In this document: positions 18,965 through 29,194 of the stretch, piece after piece | How the letters are laid out: each line of letters opens with the position of its first letter | Numbering within the stretch: the first letter of the stretch is position 1 | Assembly (NCBI RefSeq): GCF_002261475.1 | Contig: NZ_NEVN01000013.1 | Span: 434,001-498,000 of the forward strand | DNA length: 64,000 nt | Source: Bordetella genomosp. 5 | GTDB taxonomy: Bacteria; Pseudomonadota; Gammaproteobacteria; Burkholderiales; Burkholderiaceae_B | Direction: 5' to 3' | Notes under the pieces: generated by a model | The model's input: only the letters and a program-made list of their open reading frames with translations | Database searches by the model: none | Told to the model about the DNA's origin: nothing | Translations under genes and position numbers: made by a program

Positions 18965-20284
18965 ATGAGTGGCCGCATCGAGACGCTGGAAATCGAACAG
19001 ATCCAGGAGGCCGTTTCCGGTCTGCGCGATTACATGATCACCACGCTGCAGGGCATGGTGCAATGCGACAGTCTGCTGGGCCAGGAGATCTCGGCCGCCG
19101 AGTTCATGGAGCGCGAACTGGCCGAACTGGGCTTGCCGTCCGAACGCATCTACCTGCGCGACGAACAACTCAAGAGCCTGCCGCTGTACTCGCCGGCATG
19201 CTGCCCGGATGGTGGCCGCTACAACGTGCTCGCGCGTCACGAGCCGCGCAGCGCGGGTGGCCGTTCGGTGCTGTTCAATGGGCACCTAGATGTCGTGCCC
19301 ACCGGACCCCATGAAATGTGGACCATGCCGCCCTTCTCGGGCGAGGTGCGCGACGGATGGCTCTACGGCCGCGGCGCGGGCGACATGAAGGCAGGCATCG
19401 TGTGCGCGCTCGCGGCGTTCAAGGCCTTGCAGACGCTGGGCCTGCAACCCGCCGGCGCGGTCGGCTTCAACGGCGTGCTCGAAGAAGAAAACACCGGCAA
19501 CGGTACGCTCGCCTCCGTCAGCGCGCTGCAGAGCGCGATCGGCGCGGCCAAGCTGACGGCCTTCGACGCCGTGATCATCCCCGAGCCGCTGCAGGAAAAA
19601 ATGATGGCCGCGCAGCTGGGCGTGTTCTGGATGTACGTCGACGTAAAGGGCAAGCCTGCCCATGCGGCCTACATGAACACCGGCGTCAACCCGGTGGACG
19701 CCGCGTTGCGCATCGTCGATGCCGTCAAGGCACTCGAAGCCGAATGGAACGAGCCCCGGAATCGCCATCCTGCCTATCGCGAGCACGCCCATCCGATCAA
19801 CTTCAATCTCGGCCAGATTCACGCGGGCGACTGGAACTCATCGGTGCCCAGCGTGTGCACGCTCGGCCTGCGCCTTGCGTGCTATCCCGACATGACGATC
19901 GAAGAGGCCAAGCGCATCGCCACGGAACGCATCGATGCGACCGTCGCGGCGTTCAACGAGCCGGACATCAAGGTCTCGATCCGCTTCGAGGGCTTTCATG
20001 CGCCCGGCTGCGAGTACGACCTCGACGTGGCGCCGATGCAGCTGCTGGCCGATGCGCACAGGCGCGTGACCGGCGAAGCGCCCAAGCGCCAGGCCATCAC
20101 GGGCACCACGGATGGTCGTCACTTCCGCATGTTGATGGACGTGCCCGTCACCTGCTACGGCCCGATCGCCGAGAGTGTGCACGGCTTCGATGAGCGTGTG
20201 TCGATCGACAGCATGATTCGCGTTGCCAGTGCGCTCGCGCTGTTCCTGCACGACTGGTGCGGGGTCGAGCCCGCCCAGGCCTGA
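18965..20284 (+). CDS. M20 family metallopeptidase/deacylase (ArgE/DapE-like)
   Basis: A 439-residue cytoplasmic zinc amidohydrolase. Metal-ligand motifs are clear: FNGHLDVVPTGP (His, Asp), YGRGAGDMKAG (bridging Asp) and LEEENTGNG (Glu-Glu, general base and ligand); the dimerisation-domain region GKPAHAAYMNTGVNP is also present. Relatives remove acyl groups from amino acids (ArgE, DapE) or cleave dipeptides. I chose the ATG at 18965 (MSGRIETLEIEQ) since GGAG lies seven bases upstream. It is the first gene of a six-gene operon with an oligopeptide-type transporter and an amidase, implying that the imported compound is an N-acyl or peptide-like amide. Confidence 0.88.
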   Translation: MSGRIETLEIEQIQEAVSGLRDYMITTLQGMVQCDSLLGQEISAAEFMERELAELGLPSERIYLRDEQLKSLPLYSPACCPDGGRYNVLARHEPRSAGGRSVLFNGHLDVVPTGPHEMWTMPPFSGEVRDGWLYGRGAGDMKAGIVCALAAFKALQTLGLQPAGAVGFNGVLEEENTGNGTLASVSALQSAIGAAKLTAFDAVIIPEPLQEKMMAAQLGVFWMYVDVKGKPAHAAYMNTGVNPVDAALRIVDAVKALEAEWNEPRNRHPAYREHAHPINFNLGQIHAGDWNSSVPSVCTLGLRLACYPDMTIEEAKRIATERIDATVAAFNEPDIKVSIRFEGFHAPGCEYDLDVAPMQLLADAHRRVTGEAPKRQAITGTTDGRHFRMLMDVPVTCYGPIAESVHGFDERVSIDSMIRVASALALFLHDWCGVEPAQA

Positions 20285-20348
20285 TACGCGTCCGCCTTCC
20301 CCTGCCGGGCGCCGTGCACGCCCGGCACGACCCACCGAGAGATCCGAC

Positions 20349-21947
20349 ATGACCTTCGATTCCGTTCGCCGTGCCCTGTTGCAGGGCGCCGTCGCCGCTG
20401 CCGTCCTGACGCTCGCGCCCGCCGCCATGGCTGCCGACGAGCAGCCGCAGTACGGCGGCGTGCTCACTGCCATCCTCAGCCCCGAGCCGCCCAACCTCAA
20501 CGTGGCGATCCAGCAGGTCGCCGTCACGCAGCTGGTGGCGGGCAAGATCTACGAAAGCCTGCTCACCTATTCGAGCAAGCTCGAGCCGATGCCGAGCCTG
20601 GCGAAGTCGTGGGATGTGTCGGCCGACAAGCTGACCTACACCTTCCATCTGCAGCCGAACGTGACCTGGCATGACGGCAAGCCTTTCAGTTCGGAAGACG
20701 TGGTGTTCTCGTACAAAGAGATCCTGTCGAAGACGCCGCGTACGCGCACGCTCATGAGCTTCATCGAAGACATTACGGCGCCCGACAAGGACACCGTGGT
20801 GTTCAAGCTCAAATCGCCCTATTCGGCGTTCCTGTATTCGTTCGACATTGGTGGCGGCGCCATTCTGCCCAAGCATCTGTACTCGACCGGAGAGCTCACG
20901 CAGAACCCGCACAACAACGCGCCCATCGGCACCGGGCCCTTCAAGTTCAAGCAATGGCAGCGCGGCTCGTACATCGAGCTCGTGAAGAACGAGAAGTACT
21001 GGAAGGAAGGCCGGCCCTACCTGGACGGCATCACGTATCGCGTGATTCCCGACGCCGCGTCGCGCCGCTTGGCGATCGAGCAAGGCACCGTGATGCAGGC
21101 CTGGCTCAACGACATCGAGCCATTCGATCTGCAGCGCCTCGCCAAGCTGCCGCACGTCAATGCCGTGCGCGCCGGCTATGAATACTGGTCGACGTTGAAC
21201 TGGATCGAACTCAATCAGGGCCGCAAGCCGTTCGACGACAAGCGGTTCCGCCAGGCCCTGATGTACGGCATCGATCGCCAGTTCATCGTGGACAAGATCA
21301 TGTTCGGATCGTCCACGCTTGCGACGGGTCCGATTCATCACAAGACGCGCTTCTACGACCCCAACGTCAAGAAGTATCCCTACGATCCCAAGAAGGCGGC
21401 CGCGCTGCTCGACGAGATGGGCCTCAAGCCCGACGGCAAGGGGGTGCGCGCAACCATCGGGCTGATCCCGCTGCCCTACGGCGAAATGCATCGCCGGCTG
21501 GCCGAGTACATCAAGCAGAATCTGTCCAAGATCGGCATCGCGGTGAATATCGAGAATACGGACGTCGGCGGCTGGACCACCCGAGTGGGTAACTGGGATT
21601 ACGACATGGGCCTCAATGGCGTGTTCCAGTACGGCGACCCCGCGATCGGCGTGGCGCGCACCTATCTGGCTTCGAACATCAAGAAAGGTCTGATGTTCAC
21701 CAACACCTCGCAATACAACAATCCCAAGGTCGACGAGCTGTTCAACAAGGCCGCGGTCGCGCCTACGGACGAAGAGCGTCAGAAGCTCTACACCGAGGTG
21801 CAGCAGATCCTGGTGGAGGACGTGCCGGTGGTGTGGATCGCCGACACCAACTACACGACCTTCCTGAACAAGCGTGTGCATAACGCCATCACGACCGGCC
21901 TGGGCGCGGTGGACACGTATGCGGATGCCTGGCTGTCCAAGCAATGA
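20349..21947 (+). CDS. ABC transporter periplasmic substrate-binding protein (SBP_bac_5, DppA/OppA type)
   Basis: A 532-residue periplasmic receptor with a signal peptide ending near Ala-Met-Ala-Ala at residue 29. The family signature is seen in YGGVLTAILSPEPPNLN, ESLLTYSSKLEPMPSLAKSW and FHLQPNVTWHDGKPFSSEDVVFSY. Family members bind peptides, nickel, opines or glutathione for import. The gene starts 64 bp after the deacylase and its stop overlaps the permease start by ATGA, so it is part of the same transcript. Confidence 0.94.
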   Translation: MTFDSVRRALLQGAVAAAVLTLAPAAMAADEQPQYGGVLTAILSPEPPNLNVAIQQVAVTQLVAGKIYESLLTYSSKLEPMPSLAKSWDVSADKLTYTFHLQPNVTWHDGKPFSSEDVVFSYKEILSKTPRTRTLMSFIEDITAPDKDTVVFKLKSPYSAFLYSFDIGGGAILPKHLYSTGELTQNPHNNAPIGTGPFKFKQWQRGSYIELVKNEKYWKEGRPYLDGITYRVIPDAASRRLAIEQGTVMQAWLNDIEPFDLQRLAKLPHVNAVRAGYEYWSTLNWIELNQGRKPFDDKRFRQALMYGIDRQFIVDKIMFGSSTLATGPIHHKTRFYDPNVKKYPYDPKKAAALLDEMGLKPDGKGVRATIGLIPLPYGEMHRRLAEYIKQNLSKIGIAVNIENTDVGGWTTRVGNWDYDMGLNGVFQYGDPAIGVARTYLASNIKKGLMFTNTSQYNNPKVDELFNKAAVAPTDEERQKLYTEVQQILVEDVPVVWIADTNYTTFLNKRVHNAITTGLGAVDTYADAWLSKQ

Positions 21948-22921
21948 AGAAGATCGGCGCGTTCCTCGGCCGGCGGGTGGTCAAGAGCATCCTCGTGCTG
22001 CTGGCCATCGCCCTGTTCAACTTCTTCCTCGTTCGCGCGGCACCGGGCGATCCGGCCGAGATCCTGGCCGGCCAGTCCGGCGCGGCCGACGCGCAGTTCA
22101 TCGAGCAGCTGCGCAAGGACTTCGGCCTGGACAAACCCATGGTGGTGCAGCTGGGCGAGTATCTGAAGAACGTCGCGACGTTCGATCTCGGCTACTCGTA
22201 CCGGCAGCAGACCTCGGTGTCCGCGTTGATCATGGAGCACTTGCCCGCCACGCTGGCGCTCACGCTCACGGCGTTTGCGTTCGCGGTGCTGGCCGGGGTC
22301 AGCCTGGGTACTCAGGCGGCGCTGCGGGTGGGCAAGTGGGGCGACACGGCGATCACCGTGCTGTCGATGCTGGCGTACGCCACACCGCTGTTCTGGGTCG
22401 GGCTGATGCTGGTGCTGATCTTCTCGGTGCATCTCGAATGGCTGCCCGCCTTCGGCTTCGAGACGGTCGGCGCCAACCTCACCGGGCTGGCGCGATTTTT
22501 CGACATCGCGAAGCATCTGCTGTTGCCCGCGCTCACGCTGGGCATGTTCTACATGGCGGTGTACACGCGCCTGACGCGTGCTTCGATCCTGGAGGTCAGC
22601 CAACTCGATTTCGTAAAGACGGCGCGCGCCAAAGGCCTCTCGGAACGCACGGTGATCACGCGGCATGTGCTGCGCAATGCGCTCTTGCCGGTCATCACCT
22701 ATGCCGGGATCCAGGCAGGCGGGCTGATCGGCGGTGCGCTGCTGGTCGAAACGGTGTTCGCCTGGCCCGGCATTGGCCGCCTGGCCTTCGATGCCCTGCT
22801 GCAACGCGACTACAGCATCCTGCTCGGCGTCTTCTTCGTGGCCTCGCTGATCGTGGTGATCGTCAACCTGGTGACCGATATCCTGTACACGGTGGCCGAT
22901 CCTCGGATTGAGTTGAAATGA
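21944..22921 (+). CDS. Peptide-type ABC transporter permease (DppB-like)
   Basis: A 325-residue inner-membrane protein with an N-terminal helix and RAAPGDPAEIL segment typical of DppB/OppB, five further helices, and the EAA loop FVKTARAKGLSERTVITRHVLRNALLPV that contacts the ATPase. It overlaps the receptor gene and the next permease gene by four bases each, indicating translational coupling. Confidence 0.95.
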   Translation: MKKIGAFLGRRVVKSILVLLAIALFNFFLVRAAPGDPAEILAGQSGAADAQFIEQLRKDFGLDKPMVVQLGEYLKNVATFDLGYSYRQQTSVSALIMEHLPATLALTLTAFAFAVLAGVSLGTQAALRVGKWGDTAITVLSMLAYATPLFWVGLMLVLIFSVHLEWLPAFGFETVGANLTGLARFFDIAKHLLLPALTLGMFYMAVYTRLTRASILEVSQLDFVKTARAKGLSERTVITRHVLRNALLPVITYAGIQAGGLIGGALLVETVFAWPGIGRLAFDALLQRDYSILLGVFFVASLIVVIVNLVTDILYTVADPRIELK

Positions 22922-23757
22922 CCTCCTTCTTCGCCTCCTTCTGCCGCAACAAGGGCGGCCTCATCGGCCTGGTGGTGCTGGCCGCGGTCTGCCTGATGGC
23001 GCTCGTGGCCGGCATGGTGTTCCCGGGCAGCCCCTGGGACATCGCCAACGGTCCCTTCATGCCGCCCCTCTCCGAAGACGCGCCGCTCGGCACCGACATG
23101 CTGGGCCGCGACATCGCGAGCGGCATCGCCTATGGCGCCCGCGTGACCCTGTTGCTCGCGGGCGTGTCGACCGCCGTGTCGATCCTCTTCGGCATCAGCA
23201 TGGGCGCGGCGGCCGGCTTTTACGGCGGCAAGGTCGACCAGGCCGTGGTGGGCTTCATCGAGTTGTTCCAGACGATCCCGAGCTTCTTCCTGGCCGTGGT
23301 GCTGGTCGCCATCCTGACGCCCAGCATGGGCACGGTGATCTTCGCCATCGCGGTGGTGTCGTGGCCGCCCTTGGCGCGGCTGGTGCGGGCGGAGTTCATG
23401 AGCCTGAAGAATCGCGAATTCGTGCAGGCCGCGGTCCTGAGCGGTCAGTCGAACCTGCGCATCATCCTCACGCAGATCCTGCCCAACAGCCTGTCGCCCG
23501 TGATCGTGTCGGGATCGCTGATGATCGCGAGCGCCATCCTGCTGGAATCGGCGCTGAGCTTTCTCGGCCTGGGCGACCCCAACTCCATGACGTGGGGCTA
23601 CATCATCGGCGCCTCGCGCACGGTCTTGCGCGATGCCTGGTGGATGAGCGTCTTTCCGGGGGTGGCGATCCTTGTCACCGTGCTGGCGCTCAATCTCATC
23701 GGCGAGGCGCTCAACGACGCGCTCAATCCGAAGCTTGCCCGCAAAAGGAGCACCTGA
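22918..23757 (+). CDS. Peptide-type ABC transporter permease (DppC-like)
   Basis: A 279-residue partner permease. GTDMLGRDIASGIAYGARVTL is the hallmark N-terminal region of DppC/OppC, and the EAA loop is FVQAAVLSGQSNLRIILTQILPNSLSPV. About six membrane helices are apparent. The stop codon overlaps the ATG of the ATPase gene by one base, with AAAAGGAG as its ribosome binding site. Confidence 0.95.
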   Translation: MTSFFASFCRNKGGLIGLVVLAAVCLMALVAGMVFPGSPWDIANGPFMPPLSEDAPLGTDMLGRDIASGIAYGARVTLLLAGVSTAVSILFGISMGAAAGFYGGKVDQAVVGFIELFQTIPSFFLAVVLVAILTPSMGTVIFAIAVVSWPPLARLVRAEFMSLKNREFVQAAVLSGQSNLRIILTQILPNSLSPVIVSGSLMIASAILLESALSFLGLGDPNSMTWGYIIGASRTVLRDAWWMSVFPGVAILVTVLALNLIGEALNDALNPKLARKRST

Positions 23758-25409
23758 TGGCGGCCATCCTTGAAATCAGCGGCCTGTGCGTGTCGGTCGC
23801 GCACGCCGGGCCCGACGCGCAAGTCGTGCGCGGCGTCAGCTATACGCTCGATAGCAACGAAGTGCTGTGCGTGGTGGGCGAGTCGGGTTCGGGCAAGTCG
23901 GTCACGGCGCATGCGGTCATGGGCCTGCTGCCGCCGGATCAGCTGTCGGTCACGGGCGGCCACATCCGCTATCGCGACCGCGACCTGGTCGGCCTGGCGC
24001 CGCACGAGTGGTACACGCTGCGCGGAAAGTCCTTCGGCATGGTGTTTCAGGAGCCCATGACGGCGCTCAATCCCATCATGCGCGTCGGCCGCCAGGTCGA
24101 CGAAGTGCTGGAGCGTCACACCGACATGAAGCCCGCGCAGCGTCGCGCCCGCGTGCTGGAGCTGTTTCGCGATGTCCTGCTGCCCGACCCGGAGATGATC
24201 TACGAGGCCTATCCGTTTCAGTTGTCGGGCGGGCAGCGACAACGCGTGGTGATCGCCATGGCGCTGGCGCTCGAACCCGACGTGCTGATCGCCGACGAGC
24301 CCACCACCGCGCTGGACGTGACCACGCAGGCGCAGATCCTCACGCTGATCAAGGACATCCAGCGTCGCATGGGCATTGGCGTGATCTTCATCACGCACGA
24401 CTTCGGTGTGGTGGCCGAGATCGCCGATCGCATCGTGGTGATGCGCAAGGGTGAAGTGGTGGAGTCCGGCACGGCCGAGGAAATTCTGAACCGGCCGCAG
24501 CATCCCTACACGCGGCAGCTCATCGAGGCGGTGCCGCACAAGCCCGACGGCAAGGCGGAGGTGCCGGCGGCCGCACCCCTGATGGTGGTGGAGCGCCTGC
24601 GCAAAACCTTCGGCGACGGTCAGCGCAAGGTCGCCGCGCTCAAGGACATCAGCCTCACGATCCACCAGGGCGAGACGCTCGGGCTGGTCGGAGAGTCGGG
24701 GTCGGGCAAGTCCACCCTGGGCCGCACTCTGATCGGTCTGATCCACCCGGACGGCGGCAGCGTGAAGATGGACGGCACCGAGCTCGTCGGTCTCTCGGCC
24801 AAGGGGTTCCGGCCGTTTCGTCGCCAGATTCAGATGGTGTTCCAGGATCCGTACGCGTCGCTCAACCCACGCCACCGCATCGCGGACGCGATCTCGCAGG
24901 GGCCGATCGCCTACGGCGAGGATCGCCGCAGCGCAATGAAGCAGGCGCGCGAACTGCTCGAGCTCGTGGGGCTCGGCGGAGACGCCGGCGATCGCTTCCC
25001 GCATCAGTTCTCGGGCGGTCAGCGCCAGCGTATCGGCATCGCACGCGCGCTCGCTCTCAAGCCGCGCCTGCTGGTGGCCGACGAGGCGGTATCGGCCCTG
25101 GACGTGTCGATCCAGGCGCAGGTGCTGGCCCTGCTGGCCCGCATCAGCGACCAGCTCGATCTGTCGGTGCTGTTCATCACCCATGACCTGCGCGTGGCCG
25201 CGCAGATCTGCGACCGCATCGCGGTGATGCGGCAGGGCGAGCTCGTCGAGCTCAACCGCGCGCAGGACATCTTCTATCAACCGCAGCACGATTACACGCG
25301 TCGTCTGATCGCGTCGATTCCCGGCCAGGATTGGTCCAAACCGGTGTTCGACGCGTCGGGCGCGCCTGTCACGCAGGCCGCGATGGCCGGGAGTCCAGAG
25401 TATGCATAG
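23757..25409 (+). CDS. Fused DppD-DppF peptide ABC transporter ATPase
   Basis: A 550-residue protein carrying two complete nucleotide-binding domains in one chain. The first has Walker A GESGSGKS near residue 41 and signature LSGGQRQRV near 156; the second has Walker A near 311 and FSGGQRQRI near 417. Each is followed by the Pro-rich C-terminal element of peptide ATPases ([15 protein letters not shown] and [15 protein letters not shown]). Separate genes are usual in E. coli; the fusion is common in Burkholderiales. The gene overlaps the downstream amidase by eight bases. Confidence 0.95.
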   Translation: MAAILEISGLCVSVAHAGPDAQVVRGVSYTLDSNEVLCVVGESGSGKSVTAHAVMGLLPPDQLSVTGGHIRYRDRDLVGLAPHEWYTLRGKSFGMVFQEPMTALNPIMRVGRQVDEVLERHTDMKPAQRRARVLELFRDVLLPDPEMIYEAYPFQLSGGQRQRVVIAMALALEPDVLIADEPTTALDVTTQAQILTLIKDIQRRMGIGVIFITHDFGVVAEIADRIVVMRKGEVVESGTAEEILNRPQHPYTRQLIEAVPHKPDGKAEVPAAAPLMVVERLRKTFGDGQRKVAALKDISLTIHQGETLGLVGESGSGKSTLGRTLIGLIHPDGGSVKMDGTELVGLSAKGFRPFRRQIQMVFQDPYASLNPRHRIADAISQGPIAYGEDRRSAMKQARELLELVGLGGDAGDRFPHQFSGGQRQRIGIARALALKPRLLVADEAVSALDVSIQAQVLALLARISDQLDLSVLFITHDLRVAAQICDRIAVMRQGELVELNRAQDIFYQPQHDYTRRLIASIPGQDWSKPVFDASGAPVTQAAMAGSPEYA

Positions 25410-26835
25410 CAATGAGTACGAATCACACGATGGCCTGGCGCTGGCGCGTCTGCTCGACCAGGGCGAGGTGACGCCGGCCGAATTGCTGGAGTGCGCCATC
25501 ACGCTGGCGCAGACACGCGGCGCGGAGCTCAACGCCATCTGCTACGAGCGCTACGACGAATCACGTGCGCTGGCACGCGACTGGCAGCCGCGCGGTGTGT
25601 TTCGCGGCCTGCCCTTCCTGCTGAAGGACTCGGGTCTGGCGTCGCGCCGGTTTCCGTCGTCGATCGGGTCGCGCCTCTTCAATGACACGCAGTACTCGGT
25701 CGATGCCACCCTGACCGAGCGCTTCGATGCCGCGGGCCTTCTTCCCTTTGCGCGGTCGACCGTGCCCGAGCTGTGCATGGCGCCCACGACCGAGGCGCTG
25801 CGCAATGGCGGGCCGACGCTGAATCCGCGCAATCGCGAGCGCTCGGCGGGCGGCAGCAGCGGCGGCGCCGCAGCCGCCGTGGCGGCGGGCATCGTGCCGA
25901 TCGCGCATGGCAGTGACGGTGGCGGTTCGATCCGCATTCCGGCTGCCTGCTGCGGCGTATATGGGCTCAAGCCGACGCGCGGCCGGGTGCCTATGGGCCC
26001 GCTGCGCGGCGAGGGTTGGGGCGGGCTGGCCGCTGACGGGGTGATCAGCCGCAGCGTGCGCGACACGGCGGCCGCCATGGACGCCATCAGCGGTTACCAG
26101 GCGGGCAATCCGTATGCGGCGCCGCCCAAGGACGGCTCGTATCTGGATGCGCTGGCACAGCCCTTCGACCGGCCGCTGCGCATCGCGGTGTGGCGTTCCG
26201 CCTTCGACGATATCGAGATCGATCCGATCAGTCTGGCGGCCGTCGAGCACGCGGCCGGCCTGTGCCGCGATCTGGGTCACGAGATCATCGACGCGGCGCC
26301 GCCGCAGGTCGACTACGCGGGCTTCGTGGGCGCGCACGCGACCATCCTGGCCGCCAACATCGTGCTGGCCACCGACACGAAGCTGGGCGCCTTGGGCCGC
26401 GCGCTGCGCGATGACGATCTCGAGCCCGCGCTGCGCGATGGTTATGAGTTGGGCAAGACGCTGAGCGCGGCGCGTTACGTCGACTCGATCAATCGCTTTC
26501 ACGCCATGGGCCGCGCGCTGGAATCCGCGTTCGACGGCGTGGACCTGATCCTGACGCCGGCGCTCACGCGTCTGCCCGAGCGTCTGGGCGAGCTGATGCT
26601 GGTGGGCACGCTGATGGACTACCGGCGCAAGATTTCGCGCTACGCGACGTTCCTGGCGGCCATCAACGCGTCCGGCCAGCCCGCCGCCACGCTGCCGCTG
26701 TCATGGACCGACGACAACGTGCCGGTCGCGACGCAGATCATCGGCCGCTTCGGCCGCGAAGACCTGGTCCTGCGCCTGTCGGCCCAGCTCGAAGCGGCAG
26801 CCCCCTGGGCCGCCCGCAAGACGATCTTCGGATAG
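25402..26835 (+). CDS. Amidase signature family hydrolase
   Basis: A 477-residue amidase with the triad Lys75 (FLLKD), Ser153 (AGGSSGG) and Ser177 ([10 protein letters not shown]). The spacing of 78 and 24 residues equals that of 6-aminohexanoate-cyclic-dimer hydrolase NylA as I remember it (Lys72, Ser150, Ser174), and the early [13 protein letters not shown] segment also fits that subgroup. It closes the peptide-transporter operon, so it probably hydrolyses the imported amide or the product of the M20 enzyme. The exact substrate is unknown. A structured intergenic repeat follows. Confidence 0.88.
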   Translation: MHSNEYESHDGLALARLLDQGEVTPAELLECAITLAQTRGAELNAICYERYDESRALARDWQPRGVFRGLPFLLKDSGLASRRFPSSIGSRLFNDTQYSVDATLTERFDAAGLLPFARSTVPELCMAPTTEALRNGGPTLNPRNRERSAGGSSGGAAAAVAAGIVPIAHGSDGGGSIRIPAACCGVYGLKPTRGRVPMGPLRGEGWGGLAADGVISRSVRDTAAAMDAISGYQAGNPYAAPPKDGSYLDALAQPFDRPLRIAVWRSAFDDIEIDPISLAAVEHAAGLCRDLGHEIIDAAPPQVDYAGFVGAHATILAANIVLATDTKLGALGRALRDDDLEPALRDGYELGKTLSAARYVDSINRFHAMGRALESAFDGVDLILTPALTRLPERLGELMLVGTLMDYRRKISRYATFLAAINASGQPAATLPLSWTDDNVPVATQIIGRFGREDLVLRLSAQLEAAAPWAARKTIFG

Positions 26836-26939
26836 CGTGGGGGTCCGCCCGCCGCCGAGCCGCCTCAAGGCGGGCGCGCCCCCTCGGGGGGCAGCAAGCC
26901 GAAGGCGCAGCGTGGGGGCCTAGCCCTAGTGCCCCTCTC
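26836..26939. terminator. Structured intergenic repeat, bidirectional terminator-like
   Basis: This 104-bp stretch separates convergent operons. It contains CCGCC-TCAA-GGCGG (26860-26873) nested in a GCCCGCC/GGCGGGC pair (26847-26875), a GCCCCC/GGGGGC hairpin (26878-26892), and the direct repeat GCGTGGGGG at about 26835 and 26910. The wording GGGGGGCAGCAAGCCGAAGG looks like a recurring 3'-end element of Burkholderiales genomes, but I cannot count copies here. Confidence 0.5.
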
Positions 26940-28217
26940 TTAGCGGCGCAGACGGAAGTCGACCGAGGCCGGGCGGCCGGGCAGCGCCAGCTCGGCTTGC
27001 ACCGGCGCCGTGCGCGCGATGATGCGGCCGGCGCGGATGACGGCCAGGCGCGCGGCGCGCAGCCGGATGGCCTCCACCGGGTCGCCCGCCTGAAGCAGCA
27101 CGAGATCCGCGCGCTTGCCCACTTCGAGGCCCACGTCGTCCAGACCCAGAATCGCGGCCGGCGTGCGGGTCACGGCGTCGAATGCGGCCAGCATGCCTTC
27201 GCGGCCCGTCATCTGTGCCACGTGCAGGCCCATGTGCGCGACCTCCAGCATGTCGCCACCGCCGAGGCTGTACCAGGGGTCCATCACGCAGTCATGGCCG
27301 AATGCCACCGGCACGCCGGCCGCCAGCAGCTCGGGCACGCGCGTCATGCCGCGGCGCTTGGGATAGCTGTCGTGACGGCCTTGCAGCGTGATGTTGATGA
27401 GCGGATTGGCAATGGCCGCCACGCCGGCTTCGCGGATCAGCGGGATCAGCTTGGAGACGTAGTAGTTGTCCATCGAATGCATCGAGGTCAGGTGCGAGCC
27501 CGTGACGCGGCCCTGCAGACCCAGGCGCTGTGACTGATACGCCAGCGATTCGATGTGGCGCGAGAGCGGATCGTCGCTTTCGTCGCAATGCATGTCGACG
27601 CGCAGCCCCCGCTCGGCGGCGAGCTCGCACAGGATGCGCACCGACTCGGCGCCGTCCTGCATGGTGCGCTCGAAGTGCGGAATGCCGCCCACCACGTCCA
27701 CGCCCATGTCGAGTGCGCGCTTGAGGTTGTCGAGTGCGCCGGGCGCGCGCAGCACGCCGTCCTGCGGGAAGGCCACCAATTGCAGGTCGAGGTAGGGCTT
27801 GACCTGTTCGCGCACGTGCAGCAGCGCCTCGACCGCGAGCAGGCGCGGATCACAGACGTCGACGTGGCTGCGGATCGCCAGCAGGCCGCGACCGACGGCC
27901 CAGTCGCAATAGGCGAGCGCGCGCTCCACCAGCGCTTCCTGGGTCAGCATGGGCTTGAGCTCGCCCCACAGCGCGATGCCTTCGAGCAGCGTGCCCGACT
28001 GGTTCACGCGCGGCAGGCCGTACGACAGCGTCGAGTCCATGTGGAAGTGCGCGTCGACGAACGGCGTGGACACCAGCTGGCCGCGCGCGTCGAGCACTTC
28101 GGCGGCGTCGGCCGTGAGCTGCGGTTCGATGGCGGCGATGCGGCCGGCGCGCACGCCGATGTCCAGCGGGCCACGGCCGTCGGGAAGCACGGCCTGTTTG
28201 ATGATGAGATCGAACAT
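26940..28217 (-). CDS. CodA-like cytosine deaminase family amidohydrolase
   Basis: A 425-residue metal-dependent amidohydrolase matching E. coli CodA position for position with an offset of -4: His57, His59 (DAHFHMD), Gln152 (FPQDG), His210, Glu213 (DMHCDE), His242 (GSHLTSM), Asp309 and Trp315 (FGHDCVMDPWYSLG). The one difference is Cys310 where CodA has Asp314, the residue next to the catalytic Asp that restricts cytosine C5. It is the last gene of a five-gene operon with a BMP-type transporter, 16 bp after a permease. Deamination of a pyrimidine or related heterocycle in the cytoplasm is therefore likely; substrate is open. Confidence 0.88.
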   Translation of the reverse strand: MFDLIIKQAVLPDGRGPLDIGVRAGRIAAIEPQLTADAAEVLDARGQLVSTPFVDAHFHMDSTLSYGLPRVNQSGTLLEGIALWGELKPMLTQEALVERALAYCDWAVGRGLLAIRSHVDVCDPRLLAVEALLHVREQVKPYLDLQLVAFPQDGVLRAPGALDNLKRALDMGVDVVGGIPHFERTMQDGAESVRILCELAAERGLRVDMHCDESDDPLSRHIESLAYQSQRLGLQGRVTGSHLTSMHSMDNYYVSKLIPLIREAGVAAIANPLINITLQGRHDSYPKRRGMTRVPELLAAGVPVAFGHDCVMDPWYSLGGGDMLEVAHMGLHVAQMTGREGMLAAFDAVTRTPAAILGLDDVGLEVGKRADLVLLQAGDPVEAIRLRAARLAVIRAGRIIARTAPVQAELALPGRPASVDFRLRR

Positions 28218-28233
28218 GAGAAATTCCGGTGAG

Positions 28234-29184
28234 TCAGCGTTCGCCCTTGCGATAGGGCTTCATCAGCGCCTGGGGATAGGCAGCGCGGCGCGCCACGATC
28301 ACCAGGGCGAGGATCGACAGAATGTAGGGCAGCATCAGGTAGACCTGATATGGCAGCTCGGGCAGGCCGGGCAGGGCCGCGCCGGCTTGTTGCAGGCGCA
28401 ACTGAATGGCGTCGAAGAAGGCGAACACGAGTGCGCCGATGAGCGCCTTGCCCGGCCGCCACGAGGCGAACACCACGAGGGCCACGCAGATCCAGCCGCG
28501 GCCGTTGACCATGTTGAAGAAGAAAGCGTTGAACGCGGAGAGCGTCAGGAAGCTGCCCGCCACGCCCATCAGCGCCGAGCCGGCCACGATCGCGCTCATG
28601 CGCAGCCGCGTGACCGACAGGCCCTGCCCTTCGGCAGCCGCCGGGTTCTCGCCCACCATGCGCAGCGCCAGACCGGCCGGCGTGCGATTGAGCAGCCAGG
28701 CGACGAGCGGCACCGCGATCAGCGCGAGCAGCGTCATCGGCGTGAGCCCCGCCAGCACGGGCCCGATCAACGGGATCCCGGCGAGCGCCTTCATCTCCGC
28801 GAACGGCACGATGGTGGGCGGCGTGGTCACGCTGGGGAACGTGACGCGATAGGCGAAGTAGCTCAGGCTGGTGGCCAGCATGGTCACGCCCAGGCCCGAG
28901 ACGTGTTGCGACAGGCCGAGCGGCACGGTAAGCACCGCATGCAGCAGCCCGAACACCGCGCCGGCCAGCGCGGCCGCCAGCACGCCTACATAGAGGGGCG
29001 CGCCCAGGTAGACGGCGAGCCAGCCGGTGAAGGCGCCGGCCACCATGATGCCTTCGATGCCGAGGTTCAGCACCCCGGCGCGCTCGCACAGCAGCACGCC
29101 CAGCGTGCCCAGAATCAGCGGCGTGGCCAGGCGCAGCGCCGCGATCCAGAACGCCGCCGAGCCGAGTAGATCCATCCATTCCAT
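28234..29184 (-). CDS. BMP-family ABC transporter permease 2 (NupQ/YufQ-like)
   Basis: A 316-residue inner-membrane permease of the branched-chain/ribose transporter superfamily in the nucleoside (BMP) branch. Motifs include GTLGVLLCERAGVLNLGIEGIMV near the start and VALVVFASWRPGKALIGALVFAFFDAIQLRLQ near the end; about eight to nine helices. The ATG at 29184 has GGAC upstream and follows permease 1 by 10 bp. Confidence 0.92.
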   Translation of the reverse strand: MEWMDLLGSAAFWIAALRLATPLILGTLGVLLCERAGVLNLGIEGIMVAGAFTGWLAVYLGAPLYVGVLAAALAGAVFGLLHAVLTVPLGLSQHVSGLGVTMLATSLSYFAYRVTFPSVTTPPTIVPFAEMKALAGIPLIGPVLAGLTPMTLLALIAVPLVAWLLNRTPAGLALRMVGENPAAAEGQGLSVTRLRMSAIVAGSALMGVAGSFLTLSAFNAFFFNMVNGRGWICVALVVFASWRPGKALIGALVFAFFDAIQLRLQQAGAALPGLPELPYQVYLMLPYILSILALVIVARRAAYPQALMKPYRKGER

Positions 29185-29194
29185 GACTCGGTCC

